From: Pieris napi
Lineage: Eukaryota > Arthropoda > Insecta > Lepidoptera > Pieridae
DNA length: 64,000 nucleotides
Assembly (NCBI RefSeq): GCF_905475465.1
Contig: NC_062250.1
Location: forward strand, 8,392,501-8,456,500
Reading direction: 5' to 3'
Made by a program: the position numbers and the translations under genes. Shown piece after piece: positions 32,351 to 46,257 of this stretch (the stretch's first letter is position 1; the number at the start of each line of letters is the position of its first letter). The notes under the pieces were generated by a model. It did no database searches. It saw nothing but the letters and a program-made list of their open reading frames with translations, and was not told the DNA's origin.

Positions 32351-34490
32351 TTATTACTAATACATATGAGATTATAAAAGAATTATAAATGTGTATTTAT
32401 AAATTGTATAATCTAGTTATAGCAATTCAAAGACACATATTTTAAATTAACCTAAGCAATAAATCATTACTTAAAATAATTCTGTTGATATTATAAGATT
32501 AAATTAATTTGCCGTATGTAAGTTTGATGTAATGGAATCTCTGCGTCAATTTGCTCCTCTGGGAAGCTGCAAGGTAGCATAGTTGTCAAAGTGATCACAA
32601 ACTGTGGTTGGAGATAACGTCGCCGATCAAATTGCTAACGTAACTTTATAATTATTATGGAATTAGGTTTGAAAATAATTAATTGGCACCTGCCTTTGTG
32701 ACTACCAGTTATCACTTTTAGATACACTTTTGATAATATTTTTTCTTATTCATTTATCCTTGTCACTTTACAACTCCATAACTATTTGTAATAGTTAGAT
32801 TATATTTTCGTAATAATAAATAATATTATTAATTTTAAAGAAACTCAATTTCTCTAAGGCTTTTTTTTATTTTCTCTTTTTTAATACGTATTTGGTATTA
32901 ACCCAACGTAAACTTGAAATTATGTTGTTCTCCCTTTTATTGTTAACTTATGTGTCATAGACTTTAATTAAGATTGTTCCTTGATTTGATTATATAATGT
33001 AATATAAACATATGAAAATAAAATATATTGATATGTAATAAAACCACTACTTATACACAATACATTAAATTATTAAATAATTTACAATTTCCTTTACCTA
33101 TACAGTAATAATAATTATAATTAAAAATTAATAAATAGATAATAAAAACAAATTTAAAAGGTTTGGTCCCTGTGGCATTTGTTCATTGTTCCTAAGTTTC
33201 TTACTTCATTATCCATATTCTTTTTATATTTTTTTAATAGAGCTGCTTGTTAGCAAGAAGGCTGCCTGTAACCCTTCAATATATCATAATAAATATAATA
33301 TTTTTATGAACCTTGTTTGATTTAATAATACTGAATAACATCGCCATATTTTTAAGAATATGTCTAAATATTGACTGTCGTCTAAAAGCAATGCACCCAT
33401 CTCATAAATATTAAACAAGCAAAATAATCAGACTCACGCCGTGGAGACAAATAACGGCGTTTATATTAGCTTAATCTTGTGGAATAACTGCACAACAGAA
33501 ACATCGCATCTTTATCCTAATCTGGGGCTCTATATCTCTATTGTTATCGAGCTTTGGGGCCTCCAATGAAAAAGAAAATGATGCAAATAAAATTTATTAT
33601 ATGAATGCTGTGCATAAGTATTCCGATACTGAATACACAGTTAAACATACGTTTTGTAACGTTGAAAATAAATCTTGTAAATAAAAAAAATTGAAGCCTG
33701 TTTAGCCTTTTAAGTAATCAACAGATTATCTAATCAATAAAATGAATTTAGTGACAAACCATAAAAAAATTCAAATGTTAACAAAACTTTACTTAAATTT
33801 AAATAAGTGTAGTCTATTGTATTAAGAACGTGTGGTCAGCAGAAAAAGCAAATGATTTTTGTGATTTTGGGCTTCAAGAGCTTCATTCCGCCTCTGGCGA
33901 ATTCGTCAGACGTTCACGCGCCTTTGAAATTCGACCGCTGTAATAGAATACTGTGCAAATCCCCGCCACTGTGAAATTTAAGTGTCTCCCACAAATTGGT
34001 TTGTTTGCACAAATAAGAAGAATGTACGTGACAGCATGAACTATACGGGCATAGAATCTTGATTTTAATAATTTAATCTTTTTCGAACGGCTGCAATCGA
34101 TTACGATTTACGAAAATGCCTTCGACGAAAAAAGATTTGAGAAGTTTAGGATTAGTATTTCAATTAGAAAACTAAGCAATTGTTATAAAATAAAATGTTC
34201 TTACTGTCGAGCCCAATTTGGTTGAATATACTTTTTCAAGACATCCAAATAAAAACAAAATTGGTCACTTCCTTATCAAAGAAAACCAACGTAGACGTCA
34301 AACGTGTCAATGTCCGTAAGAGGTACCTACTTAATAATTATTCTACTTAAATAACAAGCGACTTCTACCGCATTAAACGAGTATTTATTAAATTTTTGTT
34401 TCTTGTAAATTACAATAAAGTTAAAATAAGTTATAAATATGAAAACAATATAATGTATTTTGTTTTTCGTTTATTAAATCTTTTAATTGT
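32351..34490. other. Non-coding stretch
   Basis: AT-rich. 33165-33200 is an antisense scrap of the LINE family C tail (GGTTTGGTCCCTGTGGCA). A slightly GC-richer patch at 33835-33990 is unexplained. Confidence 0.45.
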
Positions 34491-34495
34491 CTTAA

Positions 34496-34769
34496 GGGAG
34501 CGTTCAAGTATTACGTAACGAATTTTGGGAAGGGGGATCCTTTTGCAAAACGTTACGTTGCGGGGCGGGGATTGAATAACGCGTTATTGTTAATATTATT
34601 TTCGACTTTCCATTACTTTACACCAGATGATATTATCTTTTAGGTATAAAGAGTCACTGGGTGGTCACGAAACGGTTTACTAGTGGGTACAGAGAACCGT
34701 TACGGCGCGTTACATGGGGGGGGGTCAATAATCTCCAAAAATTGCGTGACGTAATACTTGAACGCTCCC
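34496..34769 (+). mobile_element. Harbinger-like MITE, copy 1 (274 bp, TSD TAA)
   Basis: Terminal repeats GGGAGCGTTCAAGTATTACG on both ends, flanked by TAA at 34493-34495 and 34770-34772. Contains G-runs (GGAAGGGGGATCC, GGGGGGGGTC). TAA target and GGG termini fit PIF/Harbinger. Confidence 0.82.
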
Positions 34770-34772
34770 TAA

Positions 34773-35810
34773 TACACATTAAAAATTAATAATAATACAT
34801 CATTAATTTTATATGTGTGGCCGCGTCGTTATTTCCTTAATGTATTGAACGGAAATATTCCTACGGCATATTTTTATACCGCGAGTCCTTAAAATCAAAT
34901 AAAGGTTGTTATCCGCTGTCACGTATTTTGGCAGTTCGTTGACACGTAACGCGAGATATCCACTCAGTTGGAAAACAGCTGATGTGCTAATGGTGTTTTA
35001 GTTGCTACAGTATCATATGTTACAAATCAACTCGTTATATTATATTTCATACGCTTTATTGCATGTAGTACAATTGATAGGACAAATAAATTACATTTGC
35101 GGCCTGGTTAATGAATGTTAACTGTTAAATAATTATTGTTTATTTTTAATAAGCTTAATATATCAACTAAATGTACAGAAAACCCCAAAAAACCACTAAG
35201 GGCTACCCCACAGTAGAAATTTAAACGAAACGAAAACATAAAGCATAGAAACAGATTTACAGCAGCGAGAAAAAAAATAGATTTATTCCTAATACATCTA
35301 TCTTAATTTATGGAGTCAAGCGATCACATCCCAGGTTGTCTAAAACATACCTTTGAATTGTTATTACTGGAGAACATACTTTGAATTGTTATTAAGGACT
35401 AACCTTGTATGCGTATGTGTGTTACCTGAATACTCCAAACGGCCTAAGATCGAAAATCTGTTTAAATTATCAGCATCAGCACTTAGCACGAACCGTACAT
35501 ATATTGTAGATTTTGTATGGCTCGAAGCATTGGGGTTTGGAAATAAAGGAAAATCGAATAATATTCGTGATTCATGTATTGTTTGTCGGGTTTGAAGTAT
35601 TTAAAACTGTAATTATTGTTTTGACTTATTTAATACGTTCCGAAACAATGGTAAAGTGTGAGGTGGTTATGATTAATGTCGAGGAAATCTTAAAATTTTA
35701 TAGTTGAAGCGGGCATTTTATAGTGATATTGGGTATTAAGCACAATTCGGCGAATTCAATCTATAAAGATATCTACAAGTATGAATCCTGTATCTTAGGT
35801 TTACTATGAA
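34773..35810. other. Non-coding stretch
   Basis: Open frames 35353-35595 and 35513-35707 have no family signature. Nothing called. Confidence 0.5.
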
Positions 35811-35811
35811 G

Positions 35812-36090
35812 TGTTCAGAGGAGTTGTTCAGATTAATACCTGCAGCTGAGTTTCATCATAGGACGTCGAGGCAGAATAGGAAATTCCACCCGTATGACCT
35901 CGACGTCCGTAGTTCCACAGTTTTTGTGGAACCAGCTGCCTACTGAAGTATTTCCGAATCAATTCGTAAAGAAAACAGCTTACCAATTCTTAAAAGGTCG
36001 GCAACGCACTCGTAATCCCTCTGGCATTGAGTGTCCATGTTATCACTTAACATCAAGTTACCCTCCTGCCGGTTTGCCCCCTGTTCTATA
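35812..36090 (+). pseudogene. LINE family B relic (best plus copy)
   Basis: Encodes, with a stop and indels, CSEELFRLIPAAEFH...RQNRKFHPYDLDVRSST, then FLWNQLPTEVFPNQF and FLKGRQRTRNP. Continues through the family 3' UTR to CCGGTTTGCCCCCTGTTCTATAAC. Confidence 0.75.
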
Positions 36091-36109
36091 ACAAAAAATG
36101 TTCCATATA

Positions 36110-36295
36110 CAGTGTAAACTCTTCATAACGTCATTCGTTATAACGGTAAACTCTCTATAACGTAAAAAATGACTTAAATTTATTTGGTTTAATCCAATAA
36201 CCCATACATTTATTCTTCCCTTCCTATAACGGAACCTCTCTATAATGAATAAAAATGCTTGGTCCCTTGAAATTCGTTATAAAGAGTTTACACTG
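36110..36295. mobile_element. Tc1/mariner-type MITE (186 bp, TA TSD)
   Basis: CAGTGTAAACTCTTCATAACG and its near complement at the ends, flanked by TA (36108-36109, 36296-36297). Internal repeats of CTCT(A/T)TAACG. The CAGTG start and TA target suggest a pogo-like source (inference). It sits just after a LINE relic. Confidence 0.8.
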
Positions 36296-36297
36296 TA

Positions 36298-37790
36298 CTA
36301 ATTAGTATCTCATGTCACAATACCGTTAGAAAAAACGTTTTGACAGCTCTTGAATCTAGATTTAAGTTATATCATGGGCCTTATGTATTGGATACTGACG
36401 GATAGATGACGTATATTGTTTGCATATGAAATTGTTATGTTGTTACTGGTATGGACTGGTATGAACTGGTATTCACAGTTTAACATCTGAAACTTTATAG
36501 ACATAACAAAGCGGTTTTACATTTCTTTTCTTTCAATCTTAAAAATAATAATTGAAGTTTCGATCCTTCGCCGTTAAGAAAACTTTGGGTTGTCGATTAA
36601 ATTTTTGATTGCGGTAGTTTAATCGTTTTCTTGTGATGACAAACTTTTACTGTTAATCTTTTGTTCTTTAGGTAAGAATAGTTTAGCTCTTATTTTGTAT
36701 TTTCAAATCGTACTTTACTAGGGTTGCCAGGATAATTTCGACTTATCACAATGATTGGGGCTTTTTGAGTAGTCTTTTGAGAGCCCATAACCCAGTTTTA
36801 GTGCAGATATAGGGTTTCTAATATTTTATTATAACAGTCCAATCCAAGCTGATTAAGCCGGAGTCATAGAATGCTTTTCAGATGTGCCCAACTGCGGTGG
36901 AATGATGGTGGAGTAGGTGGACAATAATGATGTTTTATTCAATACAATAGGTATTTCATATAAATGATGATTTTGATAATATCTTACATAAATTGGCTTT
37001 ATTTAAATATAAATAGGAAGCCCTTAATGAATAACCCTTTACAAATGAGTGATAAAAACTTCTAGTTGAACTGAGGTCGTCGTTTTAGGTGCATTATCAA
37101 AGCCTGTTTACTGTTTAGGCTTCCTCTTATCCTAACTTGCATTCATACATAATAGTTTTTTTTATTATTGGGAATTACATTATGCATCATGTTCGTACAT
37201 AATTGATCTAAAATAATTTAACTCGGCCGATCGTGACATCTTTTTATTGACTCTCTGTTTTGTTTCACTCGGATTGTGGTGGATGCGTTTTTTTATTACC
37301 TTTTTGCCAATTATATGTTAGTAGTTGCGTCCTCAATCTTATAATTTTGCAGTGAATGTTTTGCGCGTTTTGTGACTAAGGCAAGGTTTGTTTATTTTGT
37401 TTCTAAACTAATATAATTTCTCCATATCCTTACAAATGACAATTGTGTGCCTTTCTTCTTGTTAAGGATATATAAAAACGAGGTATGTACTCAGGACATT
37501 TTATTTTAGTATCGTATTGTATCGACACACATCAATTATTAAAATCTTGTTAAATTAGAACATTATTTTTAATTATATTTTAAAATATGTTAATAAGTCT
37601 GAGTATAAAAAACAAACTGATGGCTTCTATCTCACCAGCTAAACTAGGTTAAAATTAGTAGTCAAAAAAAGATTTTTAATGAGCTGCAAGTGAATAGCAA
37701 CTGAATACCTTAGTGTAGTAATTTTATTCATATAAATTAAACCGGATTTTTAACAATTTTTTTACGGTTTTATTGTAGATACATATTTCG
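36298..37790. other. Non-coding stretch
   Basis: AT-rich, nothing recognised. Confidence 0.5.
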
Positions 37791-37802
37791 TTGACGTAGA
37801 CG

Positions 37803-38045
37803 TAGCAGTGTTGACCTTGTGACTTCAGCTTGCGACTCTCATACCTGTGGTCGTAGGTTCGATCCCCGGCTGTTCACCAATGGACTTTCTTTCTATGTCG
37901 ACCCAAAAAGTCGACGGCGTGTGTCAGGCACTGAAGGCTGATCACCTACTTGCCTATTAGATTTAAAATGATCATGAAACAGATTCAGAAATCTGAGGCC
38001 AAGACCTAAAGAGGTTGTAGCGCCACCGATTTATTTATTTAATTA
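37803..38045 (+). repeat. tRNA-derived SINE
   Basis: A TAGCAGTGTTG A-box-like start and a perfect B box GGTTCGATCCC at 37856-37866, about 50 bases apart as in tRNA promoters. Then a non-tRNA body shared with 32165-32350, and an ATTTATTTAATT tail. Transcribed by Pol III when active and mobilised by LINE machinery (established for SINEs). Confidence 0.8.
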
Positions 38046-39420
38046 AATTAAGAAATGATAGGGTACATAACTCGGGAATCAATAATTTTTGTCTTCTTTC
38101 TTATTTCTGCACTTCTTATCTTCTTTCGTCCTATAGTTTTAAATTTAGTATGCTGCGTTGCATTCCTCGTTGATAAGTTGTTATTTGTTTGTTTGTTTTC
38201 GAATCATCAATAATAATTGACGAAATCTTAAAGAAAGATATATAATTTTTTATGAAAACTTATTTATATTACGTACCTATGTAGTTTTTGATTTTGTAGC
38301 TATATTTAAAGTCCCTTTAAATTTATTAAATACGATAATATCCGTAAATAATGTAATAATTGTAGGATCCATTAGAAAAACTGCTATAATCTAGCACAGC
38401 CCATAAATAACGTTTTAGTACATTATTGTTTCATACGAAACGTTCTAGTGTCCCAATAACAGTGCATTTACCTCACCACAGTTTTAGGTTATCGATGGGC
38501 ACTTTGAGTATTTATTACGTGTTCTATATTCTTCGTTAAAAGATATATTTTGAGGTAATTTTAGCAATTTTTTAATACCCCCAAGTCTTTTGCTACTGTT
38601 TTGCCCGCTGATAAAGGTTTATTTTATTATAATGAACTTTTTGTTTCAATATGTCAAGTGAAGTATGGTCGCAGTTTGCAATTAATTCGATGAATATAAG
38701 ATTAGGGCAGTTTTACAATTAATATACATATTAATTTAATCTTTATTTTGTTATGAATATCAACAACAGATATTTAATCGGGCTACGGAGAAAACAGACC
38801 TCGCCACTTATCTGACAATATTCTTAAAATATTTACAGTATTCTAAGCGCAGCTTCCAGCAGCTCTTAGTTCTCTCTCTCGTTCTTTCCTATTAATATGG
38901 TGTAGGTTTACGATGTATTCACAAGGTACTGTGTAACTATAAAATCATAATTCGATTAATATTTGATGCGACATCTTAACCTGATCATGATAATAGTGTA
39001 AAACTAAATTACTTATTTTTATGTAATACTTTTATAATATTTAGAAAATCTAACCTAGATGACGGCTTGATATGCAAAGTAACATATAAAGTTATCGCTC
39101 AGTTTCGCCAAAGGAATTTTTATTTTTCTAGAAATCTTTTCACATTTTGTGTGAGTGATGGATAAACAAAGGAGTTGCCTTAAAAACCTTTTTACATTGT
39201 AAGCGGCCAGAAAAAAGAAATATATCTCAAAGGATTGTATATTACAAAATTAGTATAACATTTGATTGTTGTTTCATATCTAAAAAGCATAGATTAAAAA
39301 TGGCGTACAGCTATAAAACATGAATTAATATTTGTCAAACCGGTTTTGGTATAAATTAAAGAAAATTAACTTAGTTTTCTTAATTATACACGATAATATT
39401 ATTTATACTAGGAAAAGCAA
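38046..39420. other. Non-coding stretch
   Basis: AT-rich, nothing recognised. Confidence 0.5.
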
Positions 39421-39475
39421 GTTAAAGGTACACTGCCACAGGGGCCAAACTATTTTAATTAATTTTAGTTTTCTA
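39421..39475 (+). repeat. LINE family C 3' tail scrap
   Basis: TTAAAGGTACACTGCCACAG and GGGCCAAACTATTTTAATTA match the tails of 20840-21070 and 24990-25275. Confidence 0.6.
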
Positions 39476-39492
39476 TTAGTCCATTTTTTATT

Positions 39493-39775
39493 GAAGTTAT
39501 ACTTCTTTATATGGGCGCGTTATGAAAAATTTATGAGAGTGAAATTTTACGATGCGCGCGCACCGTGACACAAAATTAACAGAATGAAGTTGCCCACGGA
39601 AGATGCTACGGCATTGGACATAATAATAATAAATATTTATTTATTTAATTTTTCAAATGTAAACTGAACTTTATTGCATATAATGACTCCTTTTCCAGTC
39701 TTTGATTATTTAATTGTAATTAATTATTTGCATGCAATCAAAAACGATTTTTAATATGCCAAAGAAGTATAATTT
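39493..39775. repeat. MITE with GAAGTTATACTTC termini, copy 2
   Basis: Same order as 12416-12807 but shorter, lacking a ~100-bp AT-rich insertion. Ends GCCAAAGAAGTATAATTT, slightly mutated. A solo terminus occurs at 46413-46432. Confidence 0.7.
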
Positions 39776-40875
39776 AATAAAAAAGTCACAAGAGATAAGT
39801 AAAATAATAACAAGTATTTCCTCAGATAAAATTGGACGTAATTTGTCGATGTCCACAGAGCGAGGACTATGGCAGAAGTTGTATGATGGTACGATATTTC
39901 AAAAATCGGTTTTAATATATACAATTTTACATATAACATACACGATTAACCAGATTAAAACGGGTTTAAACATTACAGTTTTAATATGAAAACTATTCTG
40001 ATGGTCCGCGTGTTTTTCCATGTATGATTTACTGAAATAAAAGTATTTTAAAAATTTCACCAACTTTTTTGAGGTAGTATTTATGGAGCTCTTGCTTGAT
40101 TCAAATTATTTGTTATACTATTGGTCATGGTTACCTAAAATTAACGTAATGGTAGAAAGCAACCGTCATAGTAAAACCGTCCTTAGTAATTTTTCACTAG
40201 ATTATCGAAATAAAATCTATATTTTGAGAGTTTCGCTTTCTTTACAATTAAGCATACCTTATTTTTCTCTGTTATAGCTTTGTCTATTGTGTCTCATTAA
40301 TCAGTTGGCATCGCAAAGCCAGCAATCATTCTAGCCAGATACAATCCTAAAGCGAAACTACGAAAGCTACGAGCTACGAGAGATTACACCACTAGCAAAT
40401 ATGTACAATAATGCTACGCCGTAGACAATTCTTTAGTTTTAAGATATTCTGTATTATTGTGTTTAGAATGGCTACTTAAAGGTAAGCTTTGAGTATTAAT
40501 AATGTAAAATAAAAGAGGAGAGATTCGTCATTTGTTTTCTCACAACGCAAGGTACGAGTGCAATAGTGAACGCAGGGAAAAATTTTCTTATTCTTTGTTG
40601 TTGTTCATACAGCTTCTAACATATTTAACCATGTTAGAAGCTCACTAGACATATCTGACAAATAAGTATTCAAGAATAAGCAGTTTCCTCTAAGTTGTTA
40701 GTGGAAAAAGTAGTCAAAGTAATGTGCCCTAAATACGTCAGTTACGAAACATTACGGGTATAAAGAGCATAGAAATGTGTATTTTTATATGATGTCTATT
40801 TTATTTGCTGTTCGTAACTAAGACGAGTTATCATTTGCGCATATTTTTCAATAAACGAGGTTATTTTAATGCTAA
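39776..40875. other. Non-coding stretch
   Basis: Nothing recognised; short frames only. Confidence 0.5.
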
Positions 40876-41256
40876 TCTTAATATGTATAAATTACGTGTC
40901 ACGTTGTTTGTCCGCTATGGACTCCTAAACTACCGAACCGATATCAATCAAATTTGCACACCGTGTGCAGTTTGATCTAACTTAAAAGATAGGATAGGAT
41001 AGCTTACATCTCAATTTATACCCGCAATATTATTTTCTTGCAAAATATTTGTTTATTATTTGATAGCCACAATTCTAACAGATGGCACTGTGTTGAAAGT
41101 ACCAACTTTTCAAATAAGCTACAATTTAATGGCATTAACACCAAAAAAGCATGGTGTTCCCCTGAATGGTGTTCTCCTACCGTTTCCCTTAAATAGGTTA
41201 GTACTATGTAATATAACTAAAACCTTAGCCACAGCAACGCTTGGCCGGTCTGCTAG
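40876..41256 (+). mobile_element. Non-autonomous Helitron, family D (381 bp)
   Basis: 5' A|TCTTAATATGTATAAATTAC, 3' GGCCGGTCTGCTAG|T with an AGC/GCT mini-stem upstream. Contains the common CTAAACTACCGAACCGAT.TC and AGATGGC segments of lepidopteran Helitrons. Confidence 0.65.
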
Positions 41257-42300
41257 TTTAATATATATTTGATTAAAATATCAAACAAAAATATTAAATT
41301 TTAATATTATACGTTTTGTATGATATGTTTATGTTAAACGGTGAGTAGATTATATATAAAACGTACTATGGCGGTGCCTTTTTATATCACAAATGCTTGC
41401 CGACGCTACACTCATATATAAAGAAAAGAAAATGCGACAGGCACTTAAAGAAAAACATAACAGTAAACAAAAATAGTAAAATTATAAAAACAAAAGTAAA
41501 TGTATGTTCAAAGTGTGAGGGGAGAACCGTGATTCAATCTCTTAAAGCACGTTTAGGTAGTCCTAGTATTGTAATTTAATCGTGATAGTTAAACAACTTT
41601 AGTATGACAATAGTACTTCAATTCAATGGTATCAAAATGTGTCGTCATAATTAAATAATATCTATGAACATTAAACAATAGAGCGTATGGCCACATTTTA
41701 TTTCACGCAGTTTGGATTCTGAAATTTATAACTAGCTAAAAAAATATGACCCTTCAAAACCACTTCCCGCTGAGAACATAACTCTTAAATAAAAACAACC
41801 AACCGCAAAATTGCATGAAGCAATACAGTCACATTCACTCGCTCATATATTGCACTTTTTCACTCGAGTGTACGTCGGTTCGATGACCGCCGCTCGATAC
41901 TCAACCACTGGTTAATGCAGAAACAAAACATGAAGATATATCATAAAGGCATACGGTCAAACCAAAATGATATAAACGATTTCCCGTAAACAGGCCCATA
42001 AATAACATCTTTATTTGATTGTTATTTCCGGCAATTTTGATAGCAGTGACGTTTATAATAAAACAAGATTTGAAGGCAGTACGTGAATGAATATTCTGGT
42101 TACGCGTACATTAAAATATATGTATTAACCATAGTAAGAACAAGTGAATTCTAAACAAATGAAAAACGGATAATGTTGGCTTGGACGTTTTCACACGAGC
42201 GCAGTTTTGAACACGCCTGTAAATTAATTTTGAATATCACCATCATATATCAATAATTGTTCACCAATTTTTACTTAGCGAAAATAGACATATTAATATG
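41257..42300. other. Non-coding stretch
   Basis: Nothing recognised. Confidence 0.5.
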
Positions 42301-42305
42301 GCTAC

Positions 42306-42800
42306 AAACTCAAACTTAAAATAAGTTTATTGATATAGGTGACCAAGTACACTTATGGACGTCAACAGAAAAGATGTTAAATTGATTCTAAATTTACATT
42401 TACTACCAGTTCGCAAGTGAAGGGCGTAGAGCGGGCAAGTAAAACTGGCACGAAACTCTCCACCACTCTTTTTAATCACCAAGTATTGTCATACAAATTG
42501 TTTGAACTGGAGCAAATCAATCCCAAGGATTAGGATCATTTAAGTATTCCTCAAATTTATAAAAAGCTTAATTGATTAATTTACGTTTCACGAGAGTTTT
42601 GAATTTATTCAGTGATAATTCTCTAATATCGCTTGGGAGTTGTAAAAACAAATACAATTTCCATATAAGGAGTGGTTTATCTTTTGGAGCCTGGTCGATC
42701 GTGTTCTGTTTCAAGTATTATACTGGTGAAAGTCACCAAAATAGTTTATATTTTTTTGTACATACAACAAGGTTTCCTCATACAGTATCACAATATTTTG
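42306..42800 (-). mobile_element. 5'-truncated copy of the intact LINE
   Basis: Minus strand matches the last ~200 bases of ORF2 and the whole 3' UTR of 49595-54182 (stop near TCCTTGGGATTGAxTTGCTCC; 3' tail CTTATTTTAAGTTTGAGTTT). Small deletions near 42780; the frame is broken. Confidence 0.85.
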
Positions 42801-43280
42801 AAATGTATTTAATATATACATACCTAATAAAATGGCTGGCCCTACAATAATTCGATTTATGGTGTATAAATATTACCAAGATCCCAATTCTAAACAAAAT
42901 ATGATGGTAATCAATATAACTAATAAAGTAACAATTTAAAGTAAATAGCGGATTTTGATAGCACTTGTGTGATATAGTTAGAAGTGATTTAAAATTGGAC
43001 ACTTGCAATTTCATCGTCGATAAATTTTAAAGTATATTTTCTTACGAGACTAAAAGGTGTTAAAACGAACGATTTTATTTTTACTTAATTAACTTTACTC
43101 TTACTTCGAATGTAAGAATGGTAATATGATTTTTTATAACTAATTTCTTGGTCAATAAATTTGATTAAATAATACTTATTTTAAATTGATAGCTTCATGC
43201 ATTGATTATTTGGAATATCAGTGTTACAAATACTCCTTCATCTGACAAAATCCTTAGACAAGACTTTATTATAATAATTA
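42801..43280. other. Non-coding stretch
   Basis: Nothing recognised. Confidence 0.5.
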
Positions 43281-43597
43281 CTAGCTGATGCGGCAAACGT
43301 CGTTTTGCCATGTATATCATTTATAATATAAAATAGGCGTTCATCGTAGAGGGGTGAAAATTAGGGGTTGTATGTATTTTTTAATGCTGTATCATAAAAA
43401 ATAAAGAAAAATATCTAAAAATTAAAGAAAAATAATTTGGGGTGGACTGGACTACCCATAACATTTAGGGGGATGAATAGATGTTGTTCGATTCTCAGAC
43501 ATACCCAATAAGCACACAAATTTTCATAAGAATCGGTCTAGCCGTTTCGGAGGAGTTTAACCACAAACACCGCGACACGAGAATTTAATATATAAGA
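43281..43597 (-). mobile_element. Non-autonomous Helitron, family A (complete, 317 bp)
   Basis: Minus strand: 5' TCTTATATATTAAATTCTCG, 3' GCATCAGCTAG|T preceded by a perfect GGCAAA-ACGACG-TTTGCC hairpin 11 nt from the end. The 5' flank is G rather than A, probably mutated. Confidence 0.75.
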
Positions 43598-45120
43598 CTA
43601 TTTACAGAAGTGGTTTACTCACTCCGACTCCATGGTATACCGACTCAATATACCATGGAAAATAACATACTATTCTCCAAACTGACAAAGGCTATGTTAA
43701 TCTAAAATTATAAAAATCATAATATTATAATAGAGTTGGTTATTCGTTACCAATATCCAATTTTCTAAAAAGAAAAGCCTTTGAGTTGCTCTAGTAACCC
43801 TTTTTAAAACCACTTAAACTCTTCAAGAGGTTTGCCAAGTTAGAAGCATCTTCTCAAAAGAACATGCATGAAGAAACACAATTATAGTGTTAGTATAATA
43901 AGCCTCGTAGACTTAATATATGACCTATTAACCAGAAGTCCTGGGTTTGGACCCTGGCAAAAAAAGGTTCAGATCAAACTGCTCTCATTACATACTTGAG
44001 AGTCAATGGAGCTAAATAAATGTGACAAATTAAGAAATATCCCATACCCGAATAGGCTTTCAAACAAAAAAAATATTATTTCGATACCCAGGCAATATCA
44101 AAGTATCAAAAGTACATCGGCTCGTGGCTTGTGATGTAAGCCAGATGTCGAATGTTATGATTTTGTAATTAACTAATTAATTATTCATTCATTACGTTAA
44201 GTAGCGTTTCTACGCTGCGAAACTTAAAGTTTATAAGAGAATATTCCTAATGAATACGTAAATACAACATAACTTTTAAGTTATCAGCTATAAGCTGTCA
44301 GGTTAGAAAAATTCAGTAACTCTATTGAGACGAAATGTTTAGGTGAAATGAGCATTTAGTTATACATATTTGTAAATGTACTAATAGCCTTAAATAGTTA
44401 GTAGGTAGTGATACGATAAATATACTGACGTAACATTCAAGAGTTTATTAAAGAAGTGCAGTTACTTTTAAAAAAAGAGTCTAAAAGGAAAATATAAATA
44501 GGCTAATTTTACGAATTTATAAAACAATTTTTTCTAATTAAGAAAGCCTAAAGTTTGTGATTACATTGGCAACAACCTTTTCACTAAAACATAACAGTAA
44601 GTTTCGTCATTTTTTTCAGTTGTAAATATGAGAAAATATTCAAGTCTTGTAAATAATTAGTTAATTAATGTGGTGTATTACAAAAAACTTAAATACTATT
44701 TAATGGGTCTCTTATAGTTGAACAGAAGAATTTGTTTATAGTATATAGTTGGGAAATGTTTCTGTTTTCATTTACATTACAGAAATAAGTATTTGTATCC
44801 AATACTTTTTGGGTTTTAGAATTATTGCTTCACCATTAACATATTTAAATGTAATATAAGTAAGTCTATTTTTTGGTTTTGCTTCACTGATGGAGCGTTA
44901 GACATGTGCTAGAATAAATAATTTAGTTACGACAAGTGGAGATACGGAGGTTGCTTATTGAATTTATGGTTTTCTTACAAAATGGATAAAGTTAAATCTT
45001 AGGTCACTTACTCCCACAATTTTTTCACATACAAAGTATGACATACTGTGTACTGGCGGCACACATGCAATACCTACATTATACTACTTTCATTCATATT
45101 ACATTTCATTCATATACAGA
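43598..45120. other. Non-coding stretch
   Basis: 43920-43990 contains a B-box-like GGGTTTGGACCCTGGC that may be a SINE remnant. Otherwise nothing recognised. Confidence 0.4.
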
Positions 45121-45125
45121 ATAAA

Positions 45126-45612
45126 TTTACACGATACCTATATAGCAGACTGTATGGCGTCTATCCCTACAATCCTTTAATGTACCCGACATTTGTCTTA
45201 GGGATGGGTACTATAAATTGGAAACCAGACGGGACTTACAGTTGGCCTACTACGTACTGAAAGTCTTGAGGGGTGTAGTGTGCAACCCAAGTGTACTCCA
45301 AGAACTGGGTCTCTTAGTACCTATGGGATATGAGCGACTGCCTAGGTTATTTGCGATACCAAGGGCAAGAACCAGTCTGTTGCACAGATCCCCGTTATCA
45401 AAGACGTTGCGCCTACTGAATGCTGTCTCCGACACTATCGACATTTATATGTTCGCAGAGTGAATTCACAGTAGCGATGTTGTGTATATTATGTGTTTAA
45501 TATTATATATGTACCTACTTTATTATATTTTATTTAATGTTTCACGACATTATCGTATTAGCATAGTCTGTAAGGATAATGTATGTATTTCTGTAATAAT
45601 AAATAAATAAAT
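45126..45612 (+). pseudogene. LINE RT C-terminal relic, family D
   Basis: Two overlapping frames together give RLYGVYPYNPLMYPTFVLGM, then (frameshift near 45205) ETRRDLQLAYYVLKVLRGVVCNPSVLQ, RLPRLFAIPRARTSLLHRSPLSKTLRLLN, DTIDIYMF and a stop at 45463. This is a familiar C-terminus of a non-LTR element, followed by a 3' UTR and (AATA)n tail. Confidence 0.75.
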
Positions 45613-46257
45613 ATTTGTTGCTGGATATAATTGTTCTCTATCGATTTTTGTAAGTCCAAGGAATTTTTTTGTTTATCAGTCATTACTTCATAATAAAGAG
45701 ATAATTTCATGTGCCATGAGTTATTAAAATTCTCTAGTATTTGCTTCCACAACATTGACTCCAATTCGATGGAAAGCAAAACACAGATGGGGCTAAAACC
45801 AATCACTTAAGTGCTCACCCCAGGTTTAGGTATGGTCTACATCAAAGGACTGCTAAGTACTACTTCAATTAACGTGAATTTACCTGTATTTGCGTAAATT
45901 GGATATGCAGAACCAAGCAAGTTCAAGATAATTAAGTTTCTCAAGTGGATTCTCATAATTGACAGATTTAAATTCAAAGAAAAGGCAGCCTGTCCTTGCA
46001 ACAATTGAGCCGAAGGGTCGGTACATCGTGACTGACTGTCCAATATAAAGATACGACATCGAATTTTAGATACAAATTGTAGGGATACAATACAGAAAAA
46101 TAACATGTGTGTGTACTTATGGTAAATATGTGAGGAACATGTATACTAACTTTTTTAGTATAGTAGTTTATTCTAAGAGTAGGTACATTGTCTTCACATA
46201 TAATTATGTAACAAATGTAACAAAATATTGTAAACCTATTTTAAAAGAGTAAATGTG

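Noticed and set aside
37803..38045. Functional tRNA gene
   Set aside because: A and B boxes are present but the cloverleaf cannot be completed and the sequence continues into a SINE body.
43281..43597. LINE or SINE 3' end interpretation of the repeated TATATA-AATTCTCGTGTCAC elements
   Set aside because: TC start, CTAG end, 3' hairpin and A/T flanks without target duplication fit Helitrons better.
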